The notes: generated by a model not told the origin, from the sequence alone. 64,000 nucleotides of DNA from Siphonodentalium dalli (GCA_032622095.1 CP136063.1:12627814-12691813); one strand, 5' to 3'. Positions 11,848 through 23,430 are shown, numbered from the stretch's first letter. Numbers and translations: made by a program.

Positions 11848-12075
11848 GTACCTATACCATACTATGGTACACATAATGTCAATGTCCGGATTTACCACTC
11901 GTCTGTCCATCCATCTGTCTGTCAGTTTGTAGACACTTTAGGCAAAACGCGATAACTCTAACAATTTCTATTTGATCAGAACCAAATATTGTATATAGGT
12001 TTCTCATCCCAAAATACAGTTTGAGTTTGAATATGGGTTCGATCCGATATATTTTAAAGGAGTTATGACCCTTCT
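11848..12075 (+). repeat. hairpin-headed repeat, ACCATACTATGGT type, copy 2
   Basis: Same family as 10834-11400 and the same orientation: hairpin TGTGTACC...GGTACACA, a GTCTGTCCATCCATCTGTCTG-like head, and one body unit ending GAGTTATGACCC. Shorter than copy 1, with a single body unit. Confidence 0.68.
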
Positions 12076-12806
12076 TTTTTTTAAATTTGAAATTTTTATT
12101 TTTCATTTTTTTTAGATTAAATTTCCTCACTTAATTTAACATAAACAAATATTTAAAAACTTTTATAATAATAATAAAATAAATTAATTAAAAAAACAAA
12201 TTTGTCATTGACACTGCATGACTCCTGTATTGAAAATGTGAAGATTTTATTGCAATAGTTGCTTGTAATATGATGATATCAATAAATTGTCATGTGATCA
12301 TCCAATATCCATAGTATATGAGAATACCTTTAATAGATATCATTCCAAGCGAAATCTGTTATTATTTTGAGTGATGACATATGTTACATACATGTAGCTC
12401 TAGGAGGTGGTTCTATGAAGGTAAAGATGAACAACCTGCTGGCTGGATAATTGTTTATCCTATCTGTCAAATTGATTAATGTCTAAACAATTGGATCTCA
12501 CAATGAGAGGTCCTTGTGTGAATAGGAATGGAGTTATGAGATTTAAAACGACTTCTCCCCCACACCAATTACTTTAACCCCTTCTTAAGACAATTATTTG
12601 AGCTTTTGATTTTAAGTTAGGTACTTATATATGTATTACTGTGATCATATCTTTGACCAATTATCAGTTATCGCCAAGGTATGGGTTAAACATTTGCCGA
12701 TCGTGATCGGCCTCTCGTTAATGTAATAAGTTTCTGCTGCATGTAGTATTAGTGGCAGTTGCGGTATTACTGACAATACTATCAATAACATTAAAGGCCC
12801 ATAGTC
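12076..12806. other. AT-rich unassigned DNA
   Basis: Very A/T-rich around 12080-12200. No supported gene. TTAAAGGCCCATAGTCC at 12791-12807 resembles the TTAA-AGG left ends of other elements here, but no matching right end was found. Confidence 0.4.
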
Positions 12807-13209
12807 CAGGGGGGGGGGGGCAGAAAAAAACACAGGGTGGAAAAAATTTGCCAGATAAGCGATCGCAGTTTAGAATTCGACTGGTAGACACTGACATATT
12901 CGGCATTATTAAGAGGGTTAATGGGTGAATATCACATGTAAACCAAGACAGTGGTTATTCAAATTTGTTTTAGGTGGATTGTACTACTCATGTATATATG
13001 ATTTGGATATTAAGGTTAATCCATATTCTATAAAATGAGAGAAAATTGAAGTTGTGTGTCTGAAAATACATATTTGGAAAAAAATTACATGCAAATATCC
13101 CCCCCCCCCCCCCTAAATGAAAATTTGCGTGTAAATTTTTGACGCCTAGGTACCCCCCCACCCCCGGTACGTTGTGTCCCGCAGTTTTTTTCCGCCCCCC
13201 CCCCCCCTG
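12807..13209. mobile_element. poly-G/poly-C capped TIR element
   Basis: The left end reads CAG plus a G run (12 G in total) then CAGAAAAAAAC. The right end is the near-complement, GTTTTTTTCCG plus 13 C then CTG (13209). Identity continues imperfectly to about 33 bp. A 15-C run lies inside (13099-13113). No clear target duplication. About 400 bp, non-coding; probably a MITE whose ends are homopolymers. Confidence 0.5.
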
Positions 13210-13782
13210 CATATTAATGATAATACTAGGGGATTGCAGGTCAAATATGACCAGCATGACATCCAGGTTAGACTATATTTTTAATGCTACATGTACATGT
13301 ATTGTATTTCTGTTTCCCGACTAATCGAGCTTATTGCACCAAGTTTCTATCTGTTGAATCTTGTTGATAACATTTAACACCTGCTAATTGCAGATCCCTT
13401 GTCTCCAGATGCTTAATGGTGAAAACACCATCCAGTGCTCCCTAACAACATTAATCGCCATGGCCTTTCCTGTGTTATTGTCAAGAATCTGGTTGAAATA
13501 CATTTATTAAAATTACATATCAAGTCAGGAACATGTATATTTGCTATGCATGATAACTATAAAGTTATCACTCGTCTGTGGAAAGCTGATTATAGCTGAT
13601 GAATTTATGTGGTTTCAATTTTCAGTGATTCAGACCCTCCATTGGTGGTGTCCAACTTATAATTTTCAACTGCTATAACCCTTGAATCAGTCTATATATT
13701 GTAGAAATACTCCTAAGTAATACTTAATAAGAATTCTTTGTTTTTCTTGACAGATTTTTAAACCTGAAGACAAATACCCGGT
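13210..13782 (+). other. Helitron ORF leader region
   Basis: No coding support. A pyrimidine-rich stretch ending TTTTTCTTGACAG (13752) just before the start codon resembles a splice acceptor, so a 5' UTR intron is possible. A second open stretch follows an acceptor-like TTGCAG near 13394 but has no good donor. The 5' terminus of the Helitron was not located. Confidence 0.35.
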
Positions 13783-16700
13783 ATGGAGCAAGTTCATCAA
13801 GCCGAAAATGATAGTGTAAGCCAAGACCATGACTATGCAAATGCTTCACATGGCTATAGAAATGTATCCACCCCAGTCACCCCCATCCGAACAGCTGTGT
13901 GTGAAATTATCTCAATCAATAATAATGATTATTTTTTATATGCTGTTCCCGCTGATGGAGACTGTTTCTTCCATTGTGTTAGTTTATTTAGGTATGGTGA
14001 CCTGTCAATGACACCATACTTCAGATATAGTATATGCTCTGAGGTATTTACTGACTGGTTCAACCTTAGAGAACAGATTCAGTTGGCCCATAACTTTTCC
14101 CCAAACAATGCTGATGTATATAGAGACAAAATGCTTCTTGGTAGTGAATGGGCTTCAGCTGTTGAGCTGAAGACCTGTTCTGAACTTTTGAATGTGAATG
14201 TTAAAGTTTTTGTATCCCCCCCTGATCCTGGACTAATTTTGCAGTGCTATCAGCATGACTACAATGTTCCCAATGCAACTTCTACATTAATTCTTCTGCT
14301 TTCTTCTAATCACTACAGGCTACTCATGCCATTTGACTCTAATTCTGCTGAAGGCAATCTTTTTTCAAATTGCGAGGCAAATAGTTTGCCATACATATAT
14401 CCTCCTATTCTTGAAACAAACCGTGAAAGACGTAGAAGAGAGTTTGTTTTAAATAAGAGACTCTCACGTGTCCGTGCTAAAATTTCAGACCCAAACAGTT
14501 CATCCAATAAGAGAATACAAAGTGGATCTGAAGCAAATAAAAGAGCGAGGAAGGCTAAAACTTCTACTGGTGACACTGCAGGTACTTCTGTACCAAATTC
14601 GGCCACTGTTAGTGGAGATTTGTCTGTTTGTGACAATGCCATTGCATGTATACGTAAATTTGAATCTATCCAGATGTCATATGACATAAAACAGTGTTCT
14701 GTCTGTTTTGAAAGGCGAATTGAAATGAAAATGAAGGCGGGTTCGGATTGCTGTGTCAGGTGCTGGAGGGAGAAAAATAAGGTTAAAATGTTTTCAAATG
14801 AAAACAACATGAATCCTGGTGTTGTGCCACCAGAACTCCAGGACCTGACAGTGATAGAACAAAATTTGATTTGCCGAATTGCTCCCTGTATGAACATTCA
14901 CATGTTAAAACATGGGGGAATAGCTGCTAACGGTCATTGTGTGACTTTCCCTCAAGCTATTAATGAGCCATGTCAGGTTTTGCCCAATTTACCTGATTCA
15001 TTAACCATGGTTAGGTTCAGAAAGAAAGGAAGAAATGATAGCAGCAGAGATTTCAGGGTTCGGCGAGCTGTGGTTGAGAGAGCACTTCGATGGCTTAAAA
15101 TAAATAATATTGCATTTTCAGATATAGAAATCAGTGATGAACGATTGAGTAATTTGCCTGAGGATGGAGAGCTTGGTATAAGTACGGTTGAGTTTACCGA
15201 TAATATTGTACGACAAAATGATATGGGTCCTGCACCTGAGCAGTCAGCTGATACTGATGGGGATCAGGCTACTGTTTCAGCTGTTCTCCTTCCTCAACCA
15301 GTGTGCGATCTTGCTGAGAAAATAGATGGATTACTGACCGAAGTATCTGGTCCTGATCATGCACCATGTACAACAAATAGAAGAGGTGAAATTGTTGTAC
15401 CTTGGCCATCTAGACATAATGCTCCTGTTTCTGAATTCACTACTGTAAATTTCTTCACCCTTGCATTTCCCTGTCTGTTCCCTTTTGGTCATGGGGATTT
15501 CTACAGCTTGAGACCGAGGACTTGTACATCAATGAGTGATTGGGCACAACATTTGCTTTGGTTTAAAGATGGTAGATTTGCACGTCATCCTTTTTTCAAG
15601 TTTGTTGTCCATAATATGATTATTAGGAAACAAATACTAGAACGAAGTAAATTTATTGTTAATCAAAAACTTGGTGACCCCCATCTCACTATTGATGACT
15701 TGCAAACAATGCTTCGTGAGGGTAGAGATGATATTGCTAAAAAAAATCTTTATTTTTCTTCTAATGTTAGGGGCACCAATCAGTATTGGAATCAGCGCTC
15801 TCTTGATCTCCGAGCACTCATCCAGTATAAAATTGATTGTGGACTTCCTTCTTTCTTTGCTACGGCAAGCTGTGCTGAGTTTCACTTCAAACCTCTTCAT
15901 CGTCTTTTGAGTGAATATATATTGCAGACAACTGGAAAATCTGTTGATCTCACTGACAGAAATGTATTATTTAAAGCTCTTCAGGACAATTCGCACATCG
16001 TTGGGCATTACTTTGATTTAAGAACAACTTGCTATGTAAAGGAAGTCATGAAACCAGTTTTTGATATCAATACCTTCTGGATTCGATATGAATTTGCTAA
16101 GTCTCGGGGAATGGTTCACTGGCATGGGCTTTCCTGGCGGGGTGATAAACAGCCTCAATCTCTATTATTTGATGCATTCAAAAATGGTCAGTCTGAGGAT
16201 GAAATTGCCAAGATTCTTTCAAATTGGGCAGAAAATAAATTGGGCATGACAGCTTGTCATCCTGCTGGGAAGGATGTCAATGGAAACCCCCGAAAGGATC
16301 TTTGGCCACCGCCTGAAGGTACTGCTCCTGCTCCTCCTGAAGAGTCAAATCCTCTGGCTAAACTTTTATCTGATGTTGCATGTAATCAAGATTCTCTTCT
16401 TGAAGACTATCTCTTACTGACAAATCGTGTCAATATTCATCGGTGTTCTGATTATTGTTTGCGCCCCCCTCGTAAAGGGTCTCGGAGGGAAAAGGAATGC
16501 CGGATGGAGTTTGGATCAGAATCCAATCCTGGAAAACCGATCAGAGTTAATCCTGCTCTAGTTAAGGACAGAAATGGGTGCAAACGTTTAGAAATGGAAC
16601 GGGATCACCCTTTTCTGGTCCAAAACTCTAAATTTCATACACAGGGTTGGCGGGCTAATGGTGATTTGTCTTTATTGCTCTCGATGACTGATCCAAAAAA

Positions 16701-19167
16701 TCCGTCAATTGACGATATCATCGGTATAGAAAGGTATGTATGCGGATACGCATGCAAAGGTAATGAGGGTACTGGAGCACTTGTTGATGTCTTTCGTGAC
16801 ATGGCAAACACCACTGAGGATTCTATGGCAAAGTCTCTCTGTTCAAAGTTTTTGATGTCTACAGTGAAGAGGGATGTATCTGCTGTGGAAGCTTCTTTTG
16901 AGCTAAGCTCAATTCCCCTATATCACTGTAGTCATCAGTTTACTGCTGTCAGTCTTTCAGGCACTCGTCAATTGGAGAAAAAAGGCCACACACTTACTAA
17001 AGCCACATATCTGGACAAATATTTAGCCAGAGATCAAGATGATATTGTTTCTTTTTATCAATTTATTCAGAGGAGTGGTAAAGTTCCCGTTATCAGTGGC
17101 TGTAATGTTAGAGCTTCATGGCCTCCCCAGGATGATTATTGCCGCTCGATGCTTTTACTTCACTGGCCGAATTGGTCTAAAATTTCAGATGTTAAGATAG
17201 ATAATATGAGTTGGACTGATATTTTTCTACAATTTCTCAACAGTGATGCATGTCCAATTATTGTAAAGGCTGACATTGAAAGATCAAAAAGAAAGATATC
17301 ACCTGAGCCTTTGGAAGAGAATAATTCTGGCCCTGATGATGAAGTTAATGACGAAAATCAACCTGATTGGATGGAGACTGTTCAGCCTCATGCATTGTTT
17401 GATGATTTTACGGAAGACTTCGATTATGATGATGGTGGTCCTTGTCAGGATTGGTCTATAAACAGTTATAGCTACCCGTCTGACTTAGGTGTTTCATGGC
17501 TGGAGAACACTCTTTATTCTGATTTATCTGTATCGGATGAGTTGACTATTCCTGATGTTGATTTAAATTCATTGAATTCTGACCAGAGATTCGCATTTAA
17601 TTTGGTTGTGCAGACTCTAATTAATCACAAAAATAACATTCCTTATGAACCACTTAGGCTCATTGTTTCTGGTGCCGCAGGTTCTGGGAAGTCTTATTTG
17701 ATTAAATGTCTTGTAAAAGCAACCCGCCTCCTTTTTAATAGGAATGAAGCAGTTCAGGTTGTTTGTCCAACAGGAAGTAGTGCCAACCTCATTTCAGGTG
17801 TTACACTCCATTCATTTTTCAAAATACCATGCACCTCAAAGTCCAAAGAAATGGATCCCCCTGATGGAGCTGCAGGGTTAGCCCTGCAGAAAAATTGTAC
17901 TGGTCTTGAAGCACTTCTTGTTGATGAAAGATCGCTTGTTGGCTGTCGGACTTTAGGTTGGATGGAGTTTTTATGTAAATGTGGCTTGAAGACAATCGAT
18001 AATTCTGATTCAAGTCTTTGGGGCGGTTTACCAGTTGTTGTGTTTCTGGGCGATGATGTCCAATTACCTCCTGTTGCTGACACTCCAGTATTTATGTGTT
18101 CAAGTACCTCAACTGTTGGGTTACATGGTTATATGGTGTGGCAGAAGTTTGATCAGGCAGTTATTTTGAAAACTGTTGTACGGCAAGGAGAAAATCAACC
18201 AAAACTTCGAGATGCTTTAGCTTCATTACGTCGGTATGACTTATCACATGATCAATGTAAATGGTTGCAGGAATTCCATTTTCATTCTCTGAAATCGAGG
18301 TTTGGTTCAGAATTGCTCAGTAGATTGGATGAACATGGCTTATTTGTTTTTCCTACTCACGCTCAAGAATGGGAGCATAATAAGGTGAGGTTACTTGAAT
18401 GCAACAATTCACATCCTGTTGCTAAACTGATTGCCATTAACTCTGGACCCCATTCTAAATATATACCCTCTGACAAAGCTTGTGGGTTGTTGCCTATTCT
18501 TTACATTTGTAAATCAGCCAAAGTTATGTTGACAACTAACTTGAGTGTTAAGCATGGTCTGTTTAATGGTGCACCAGGGACTGTTATTGATATAATTTAT
18601 AAGGATGGACGCAGACCCCCTGAATTCTTACCTGATGTGGTCATGGTAGAGTTTAAAACCTACACTGGTCCAGGTTTCATGTCTGAAAATTCGAACATAC
18701 TTCCTATTGTGGCTGTGGAGAGACGTTTAGACTGCCCGTGTAGTGGATGCAGAAGAAAACAAATACCCCTTAGACTAGGGTGGGGAACAACTATACATCG
18801 GTGCCAGGGTATGACTATTGGTCATGGTGAGGCAAATCGATATATTGTTATTGACCCTGGCACTAAGCAGTTTGAAGCCCGTAATCCTGGTGCTTTATTT
18901 GTTGCCCTTTCTAGGGCCAAAAATGCTGGAGAGAATGGTGAAGATCCAGATTTTGCTTGGAATAAAAATACTCTTATTAATGAAGATCGGTTGTGCTTCA
19001 AAGCTAATACGAACACAACTAGGGCAAGAACTGAAGAGATAAAAAGAATTGGTAGGATTTCAGAAAAGACAAAACTTGACTTTTCTACTGAGTTGTCTCC
19101 TGATATCTTCCAGCAACACCTACTATTCCTGACAGGTCTCCAGCAGTCCCTTTTGAATGAACCTTGA
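13783..19167 (+). CDS. Helitron replicase-helicase with N-terminal OTU domain
   Basis: An uninterrupted 1794-residue ORF. Domains in order: an OTU-type cysteine protease-like domain with DGDC at 58-61 (candidate nucleophile Cys61) and NHY with His177; a Cys-rich segment (C305, C308, C323/C324, C327) followed by a VPPEL...LTVIEQ stretch typical of the DUF6570 region of Helitron proteins; the Helitron N-terminal domain (LFPFG near 565-569); HUH motif H779-W-H781; a zinc-binding-like NIHRCSDYC with H886, C888 and C892; and the two-tyrosine motif Y985...Y989. The C-terminal Pif1-like SF1B helicase has Walker A GAAGSGKS 1297-1304, Walker B D1381-E1382, GDDVQLPP 1423-1430, VVRQ ending 1468, IHRCQG near 1672-1676 and ALSR 1708-1711. 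By family knowledge the HUH tyrosines nick and join single strands during rolling-circle-like transposition and the helicase unwinds. The OTU role is unknown. No C-terminal endonuclease is seen, unlike typical Helentrons. ATG 13783 is the first in-frame start after a possible acceptor at 13752. Every key catalytic motif checked is intact. Confidence 0.95.
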   Translation: MEQVHQAENDSVSQDHDYANASHGYRNVSTPVTPIRTAVCEIISINNNDYFLYAVPADGDCFFHCVSLFRYGDLSMTPYFRYSICSEVFTDWFNLREQIQLAHNFSPNNADVYRDKMLLGSEWASAVELKTCSELLNVNVKVFVSPPDPGLILQCYQHDYNVPNATSTLILLLSSNHYRLLMPFDSNSAEGNLFSNCEANSLPYIYPPILETNRERRRREFVLNKRLSRVRAKISDPNSSSNKRIQSGSEANKRARKAKTSTGDTAGTSVPNSATVSGDLSVCDNAIACIRKFESIQMSYDIKQCSVCFERRIEMKMKAGSDCCVRCWREKNKVKMFSNENNMNPGVVPPELQDLTVIEQNLICRIAPCMNIHMLKHGGIAANGHCVTFPQAINEPCQVLPNLPDSLTMVRFRKKGRNDSSRDFRVRRAVVERALRWLKINNIAFSDIEISDERLSNLPEDGELGISTVEFTDNIVRQNDMGPAPEQSADTDGDQATVSAVLLPQPVCDLAEKIDGLLTEVSGPDHAPCTTNRRGEIVVPWPSRHNAPVSEFTTVNFFTLAFPCLFPFGHGDFYSLRPRTCTSMSDWAQHLLWFKDGRFARHPFFKFVVHNMIIRKQILERSKFIVNQKLGDPHLTIDDLQTMLREGRDDIAKKNLYFSSNVRGTNQYWNQRSLDLRALIQYKIDCGLPSFFATASCAEFHFKPLHRLLSEYILQTTGKSVDLTDRNVLFKALQDNSHIVGHYFDLRTTCYVKEVMKPVFDINTFWIRYEFAKSRGMVHWHGLSWRGDKQPQSLLFDAFKNGQSEDEIAKILSNWAENKLGMTACHPAGKDVNGNPRKDLWPPPEGTAPAPPEESNPLAKLLSDVACNQDSLLEDYLLLTNRVNIHRCSDYCLRPPRKGSRREKECRMEFGSESNPGKPIRVNPALVKDRNGCKRLEMERDHPFLVQNSKFHTQGWRANGDLSLLLSMTDPKNPSIDDIIGIERYVCGYACKGNEGTGALVDVFRDMANTTEDSMAKSLCSKFLMSTVKRDVSAVEASFELSSIPLYHCSHQFTAVSLSGTRQLEKKGHTLTKATYLDKYLARDQDDIVSFYQFIQRSGKVPVISGCNVRASWPPQDDYCRSMLLLHWPNWSKISDVKIDNMSWTDIFLQFLNSDACPIIVKADIERSKRKISPEPLEENNSGPDDEVNDENQPDWMETVQPHALFDDFTEDFDYDDGGPCQDWSINSYSYPSDLGVSWLENTLYSDLSVSDELTIPDVDLNSLNSDQRFAFNLVVQTLINHKNNIPYEPLRLIVSGAAGSGKSYLIKCLVKATRLLFNRNEAVQVVCPTGSSANLISGVTLHSFFKIPCTSKSKEMDPPDGAAGLALQKNCTGLEALLVDERSLVGCRTLGWMEFLCKCGLKTIDNSDSSLWGGLPVVVFLGDDVQLPPVADTPVFMCSSTSTVGLHGYMVWQKFDQAVILKTVVRQGENQPKLRDALASLRRYDLSHDQCKWLQEFHFHSLKSRFGSELLSRLDEHGLFVFPTHAQEWEHNKVRLLECNNSHPVAKLIAINSGPHSKYIPSDKACGLLPILYICKSAKVMLTTNLSVKHGLFNGAPGTVIDIIYKDGRRPPEFLPDVVMVEFKTYTGPGFMSENSNILPIVAVERRLDCPCSGCRRKQIPLRLGWGTTIHRCQGMTIGHGEANRYIVIDPGTKQFEARNPGALFVALSRAKNAGENGEDPDFAWNKNTLINEDRLCFKANTNTTRARTEEIKRIGRISEKTKLDFSTELSPDIFQQHLLFLTGLQQSLLNEP

Positions 19168-19173
19168 ATTAAA
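19168..19173 (+). terminator. ATTAAA polyadenylation signal candidate
   Basis: ATTAAA lies immediately after the TGA stop of the Helitron ORF. It is a common variant of the animal poly(A) signal. Six bases can occur by chance in AT-rich DNA. Confidence 0.35.
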
Positions 19174-19203
19174 CAATAAGTGAACTATTGCAATTTTCAT
19201 GCA

Positions 19204-19689
19204 TAACTTTCGGTCACGGACAGATCTGTCCCCAGCCATCTGTATATGTATGATGATTTGAATCGATTACTCCTCTTCTGCTCCAGTTGCTTCATGATTT
19301 ATGCTACTTTGCATTTTCAGTCTTTTCTCTTGTTCACAGGCAGTATAACCAATAATCATTTACATTTGCTTGGGATTGTTTTTGCAATACACATGTACCA
19401 GTGCAATTGTCATTTTCTATGCTTTCTGTAGACTTAGTATCATGTTCCATTTGAACTATACTTTTATAGTTGTTTTACAATGAGTTTTAGAAGTTTTTTC
19501 TCCTTATAGTGCAATTGTTGACACTGTTAATTGTTTGATTTGCAGTATAGTGTATCTTTTGTGACATATTTCTGTATACCTGTAAAAGGTATTACAAAAC
19601 TTTGTGCAATATTTTAAGGTGCAATACATGTATCTTCTACCGGGTATATGGTTCTGCTTTCATATTGAAAGTCTTCATCTTTCACTTAC
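19204..19689 (+). repeat. first 132-mer unit plus spacer 0
   Basis: One unit with palindrome GGACAGATCTGTCC at 19218-19231, then a spacer beginning near 19266 (CTCTTCTGCTCCAG) that matches the later spacers. The unit lies right against the ORF 3' end, which suggests the repeat originated from the element's own 3' region. Confidence 0.75.
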
Positions 19690-20268
19690 ATAGAATCTTC
19701 CTCTTTAGCCACAAACAATGCCTCATCAGAGTTATATCGTTATATATTTCTGAATTCATCTCTTACATAACTTCTGGTCACAGACAGATCTGTCCCTAGC
19801 CATTTGTACATGTATGATGATTTGAATCAAATATTCCTCCTCAGCCACAAACAATGCATCGTCAGAGTTATATCGTCTTCCATCCGATTCATCTAATGCA
19901 TAACTTCTGGTCACGGACAGATCTGTCCTCAGCCATTTATATATGTATGATTTGAATTGAATACTCCTCTTCAGCCACAAACAATGCTTCATCAGAGTTA
20001 TATCGTTATATATTTCTGATTCATCTCTTACATAACTTCTGGTCATGGACAGATCTGTCCCCAGCCATTTGTATATGTATGATGATTTGAATCGAATACT
20101 CCTCTTCAGTCACAGACAATGCTTCATCAAGAGTTATATCGTTATATATTTTTGATTCATCTCTTACATAACTTCTAGTCATGGACAGATCTGTCCCCAG
20201 ACATTTGTATATGTCTGATGATTTTAATCGAATACTCCTCTTCAGCCACAAACCATGTGTCATCAAAT
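19690..20268 (+). repeat. 132-mer block A, 4 units
   Basis: Palindromes near 19783, 19915, 20047 and 20183. The most diverged block, with longer ATGATTTGAATC variants and several base changes, consistent with older copies at the ORF-proximal edge. Confidence 0.8.
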
Positions 20269-20630
20269 ACTTCTCTTCTGCTCCAATTCCCTCATGTTTT
20301 ATGCTAACGTTACTTGATATTTTCAAGTTCAGGGATAGTTTTGCAATACACATGTACCAGTGCGATGTCATTTTGCTATGCTTTATGCAGACTTACTATC
20401 AGGTTCCATTTTCAACAATACATTTATTATTTTAAAGTTGTTATACAGTGAGTTTTAGAAGTTTTTTCTCCTTATAGTGCAATTGTTGACACTGTTAATT
20501 GTTTAATTTGCAGTATAGTGTATCTTTTGTAACATCTCTGTATGCCTGTACAAGGTATTATAAATTATATGCTTCTGCTTTCATATTGAAAGGCTTCATC
20601 TTTCACTTACATAGTTCTCTGAATAGTATC
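20269..20630 (+). repeat. inter-block spacer 1
   Basis: Begins TACTTCTCTTCTGCTCCA and ends before CTTCCTCTTCAGCCACAAA of the next block. Shares TAGTGCAATTGTTGACACTG and other stretches with spacers 0 and 2-5. Non-coding. Confidence 0.75.
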
Positions 20631-21713
20631 TTCCTCTTCAGCCACAAACCATGCATCGTCAGAGTTATATCGTCATATATTTCTGATTCATCTCTTACAT
20701 AACTTCTGGTCATGGACAGATCTGTCCCCAGCCATTTGTAGATGTACGATGATTTGAATCAAATACTCCTCTTCAGCCACAAACATATCGTCAGAGTTAT
20801 ATCGTCTTCCATTTCTGATTCATCTCTTACATAACATCTGGTCACGGACAGATCTGTCCTCAGCCATTTGTATATGTATGATGAGAATAAAATATTCCTC
20901 TTCAGCCACAAACAATGCATCGTCTATATCGTCTTCCATTTCTGATTCATCTCTTACATAACTTCTGGTCACGGACAGATCTGTCCCCAGCCATTTGTAT
21001 TTGTATGATGAGAATCAAATATTCCTCCTTAGCCACAAACCATGCATCGTCAGAGTTATATCGTCTTCTATTTCTGATTCATCTCTTACATAACATCTGG
21101 TCACGGACAGATCTGTCCTCAGCCATTTGCATATGTATGATGAGAATCAAATATTCCTCTTCAGCCACAAACAATGCGTCGTCAGAGTTATATCGTCTTC
21201 CATTTCTGATTCATCTCTTACATAACTTCTGGTCACGGACAGATCTGTCCTCAGCCATTTGTATATGTATGATGAGAATCAAATATTCCTCTCCAGCCAC
21301 AAACAATGCATCGTCAGAGTTATATCGTCTTCCATTTCTGATTCATCTCTTACATAACTTCTGGTCACGGACAGATCTGTCCTCAGCCATTTGTGTATGT
21401 ATGATGAGAATCAAATATTCCTCTCCAGCCACAAACAATGCTTCATCAGAGTTATATCGTCTTCCATTTCTGATTCATCTTTAACATAACTTCTGGTCAC
21501 GGACAGATCTGTTCCCAGCCATTTGTATATGTATGATGAGAATCAAATATTCCTCTCCAGCCACAAACAATGCATCGTCAGAGTTATATCGTCTTCCATT
21601 TCTGATTCATCTCTTACATAACTTCTGGTCACGGACAGATCTGTCCTCAGCCATTTGTATATGTATGATGAGAATCAAATATTCCTCCTTAGCCACAAAC
21701 AATGTGTCATCAA
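20631..21713 (+). repeat. 132-mer block B, 8 units
   Basis: Palindromes at 20714, 20846, 20973, 21105, 21237, 21369, 21501 and 21633. Spacing is 132 bp except one 127 bp unit that lacks a few bases before TATATCGTC. The last five to six units are nearly identical to one another. Confidence 0.9.
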
Positions 21714-22170
21714 ATACTTCTCTTCTGCTCCAGTTTCCTCATGTTTTATGCTAACAGTACTTGATATTTTCAAGTTCAGTGTTTTCTTTTGGTCACAAGC
21801 AGTCCAGCCAATAATAATATTTGTTTGCTTGGGATAGTTTTGCAATACACATGTACCAGTGCGATGTCATTTTGCTATGCTTTATGCAGACTTAGTCTTA
21901 CTATCAGGTTCCATTTGAACAATACTTTTATTCTTTTATAGTTGTTATACAGTGAGTTTTAGAAGTTTTTTCTCCTTATAGTGCAATTTTTGACACTGTT
22001 AATTGTTTAATTTGCAGTATAGTGTATCTGTTGTAACATTTCTGTATGTCTGTACAAGGTATTACAAATTTTGTGCAATATTTTAAGCTGCAATATCTTC
22101 TATATGCTTCTGTTTTCATATTGAAAGGTTTCATCTTTCACTCACATGTACATAGTTCTCTGAATAGTAT
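21714..22170 (+). repeat. inter-block spacer 2
   Basis: Nearly identical to spacer 3 (22995-23430) over most of its length. Contains TTTTGGTCACAAGCAGTCCAGCC, which looks like a decayed version of the 132-mer palindrome region. Confidence 0.8.
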
Positions 22171-22994
22171 CTTCCTCTTCAGCCACAAATCATGCAATGT
22201 CAGAGTTATATCGTCTTCCATTTCTGATTCATCTCTTACATAACTTCTGGTCACGGACAGATCTGTCCCCAGCCATTTGTATATATATGATGAGAATCAA
22301 ATATTCCTCTCCAGCCACAAACAATACGTCGTCAGAGTTATATCGTCTTCCATTTCTGATTCATCTCTTACATAACTTCTGGTCACGGACAGATCTGTCC
22401 TCAGCCATTTGTATATGGTTGATGAGAATCAAATATTCCTCTCCAGCCACAAACAATGCGTCGTCAGAGTTATATCGTCTTCCATTTCTGATTCATCTCT
22501 TACATAACTTCTGGTCACGGACAGATCTGTCCCCAGCCATTTGTATATGTATGATGAGAATAAAATATTCCTCTTCAGCCACAAACAATAAGTCGTCAGA
22601 GTTATATCGTCTTCCATTTCTGATTCATCTCTACATAACTTCTGGTCATGGACAGATCTGTCCCCAGCCATTTGTATATGTATGATGAGAATAAAATATT
22701 CCTCTCCAGCCACAAACAATGCGTCGTCAGAGTTATATTGTCTTCCATTTCTGATTCATCTCTTACATAACGTCTTGTCACGGACAGATCTGTCCTCAGC
22801 CATTTGTATATGTATGATGAGAATCAAATATTCCTCTTCAGCCACAAACAATGCGTCGTCAGAGTTATATCGTCTTCCATTTCTGATTCATCTCTTACAT
22901 AACTTCTGGTCACGGACAGATCTGTCCTCAGCCATTTGTATATGTATAATGAGAATCAAATATTCCTCCTTAGCCACAAACAATGTGTCATCAA
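22171..22994 (+). repeat. 132-mer block C, 6 units
   Basis: Palindromes at 22255, 22387, 22519, 22650, 22782 and 22914. One unit is 131 bp (a T lost in CTCTTACAT). Same orientation as the other blocks. Confidence 0.9.
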
Positions 22995-23430
22995 ATACTT
23001 CTCTTCTGCTCCAGTTCCCTCATGTTTTATGCTAACAGTACTTGATATTTTCAAGTTCAGTGTTTTCTTTTGGTCACAAGCAGTCCAGCCAATAATAATA
23101 TTTGTTTGCTTGGGATAGTTTTGCAATACACATGTACCAGTGCGATGTCATGTCTTACTATCAGGTTCCATTTGAACAATACTTTTATTCTTTTATAGTT
23201 GTTATACAGTGAGTTTTAGAAGTTTTTTCTCCTTATAGTGCAATTGTTGACACTGTTAATTGTTTAATTTGCAGTATAGTGTATCTGTTGTAACATTTCT
23301 GTATGTCTGTACAAGGTATTACAAATTTTGTGCAATATTTTAAGCTGCAATATCTTCTATATGCTTCTGTTTTCATATTGAAAGGTTTCATCTTTCACTC
23401 ACATGTACATAGTTCTCTGAACAGTACACG
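22995..23430 (+). repeat. inter-block spacer 3
   Basis: Almost the same sequence as spacer 2, with a short deletion after GCGATGTCAT (near 23149). The shared block-plus-spacer order of 21.7-24.1 kb indicates segmental duplication of a larger unit of about 1.1-1.5 kb. Confidence 0.8.

Noticed and set aside
12020-12040. GGGTTCGATCC-type tRNA B box, also near 3629, 11161 and 29336
   Set aside because: No A box at the right distance and no cloverleaf; the matches lie inside repeats.
13394-13512. Open stretch after a TTGCAG acceptor just upstream of the Helitron ORF
   Set aside because: Reads for nearly 40 codons but lacks a convincing donor and is out of phase with the candidate exons upstream; too weak to annotate.
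14313-14897. 194-codon reverse-strand ORF inside the Helitron gene
   Set aside because: Antisense shadow of the intact + strand ORF; no recognisable domain of its own.
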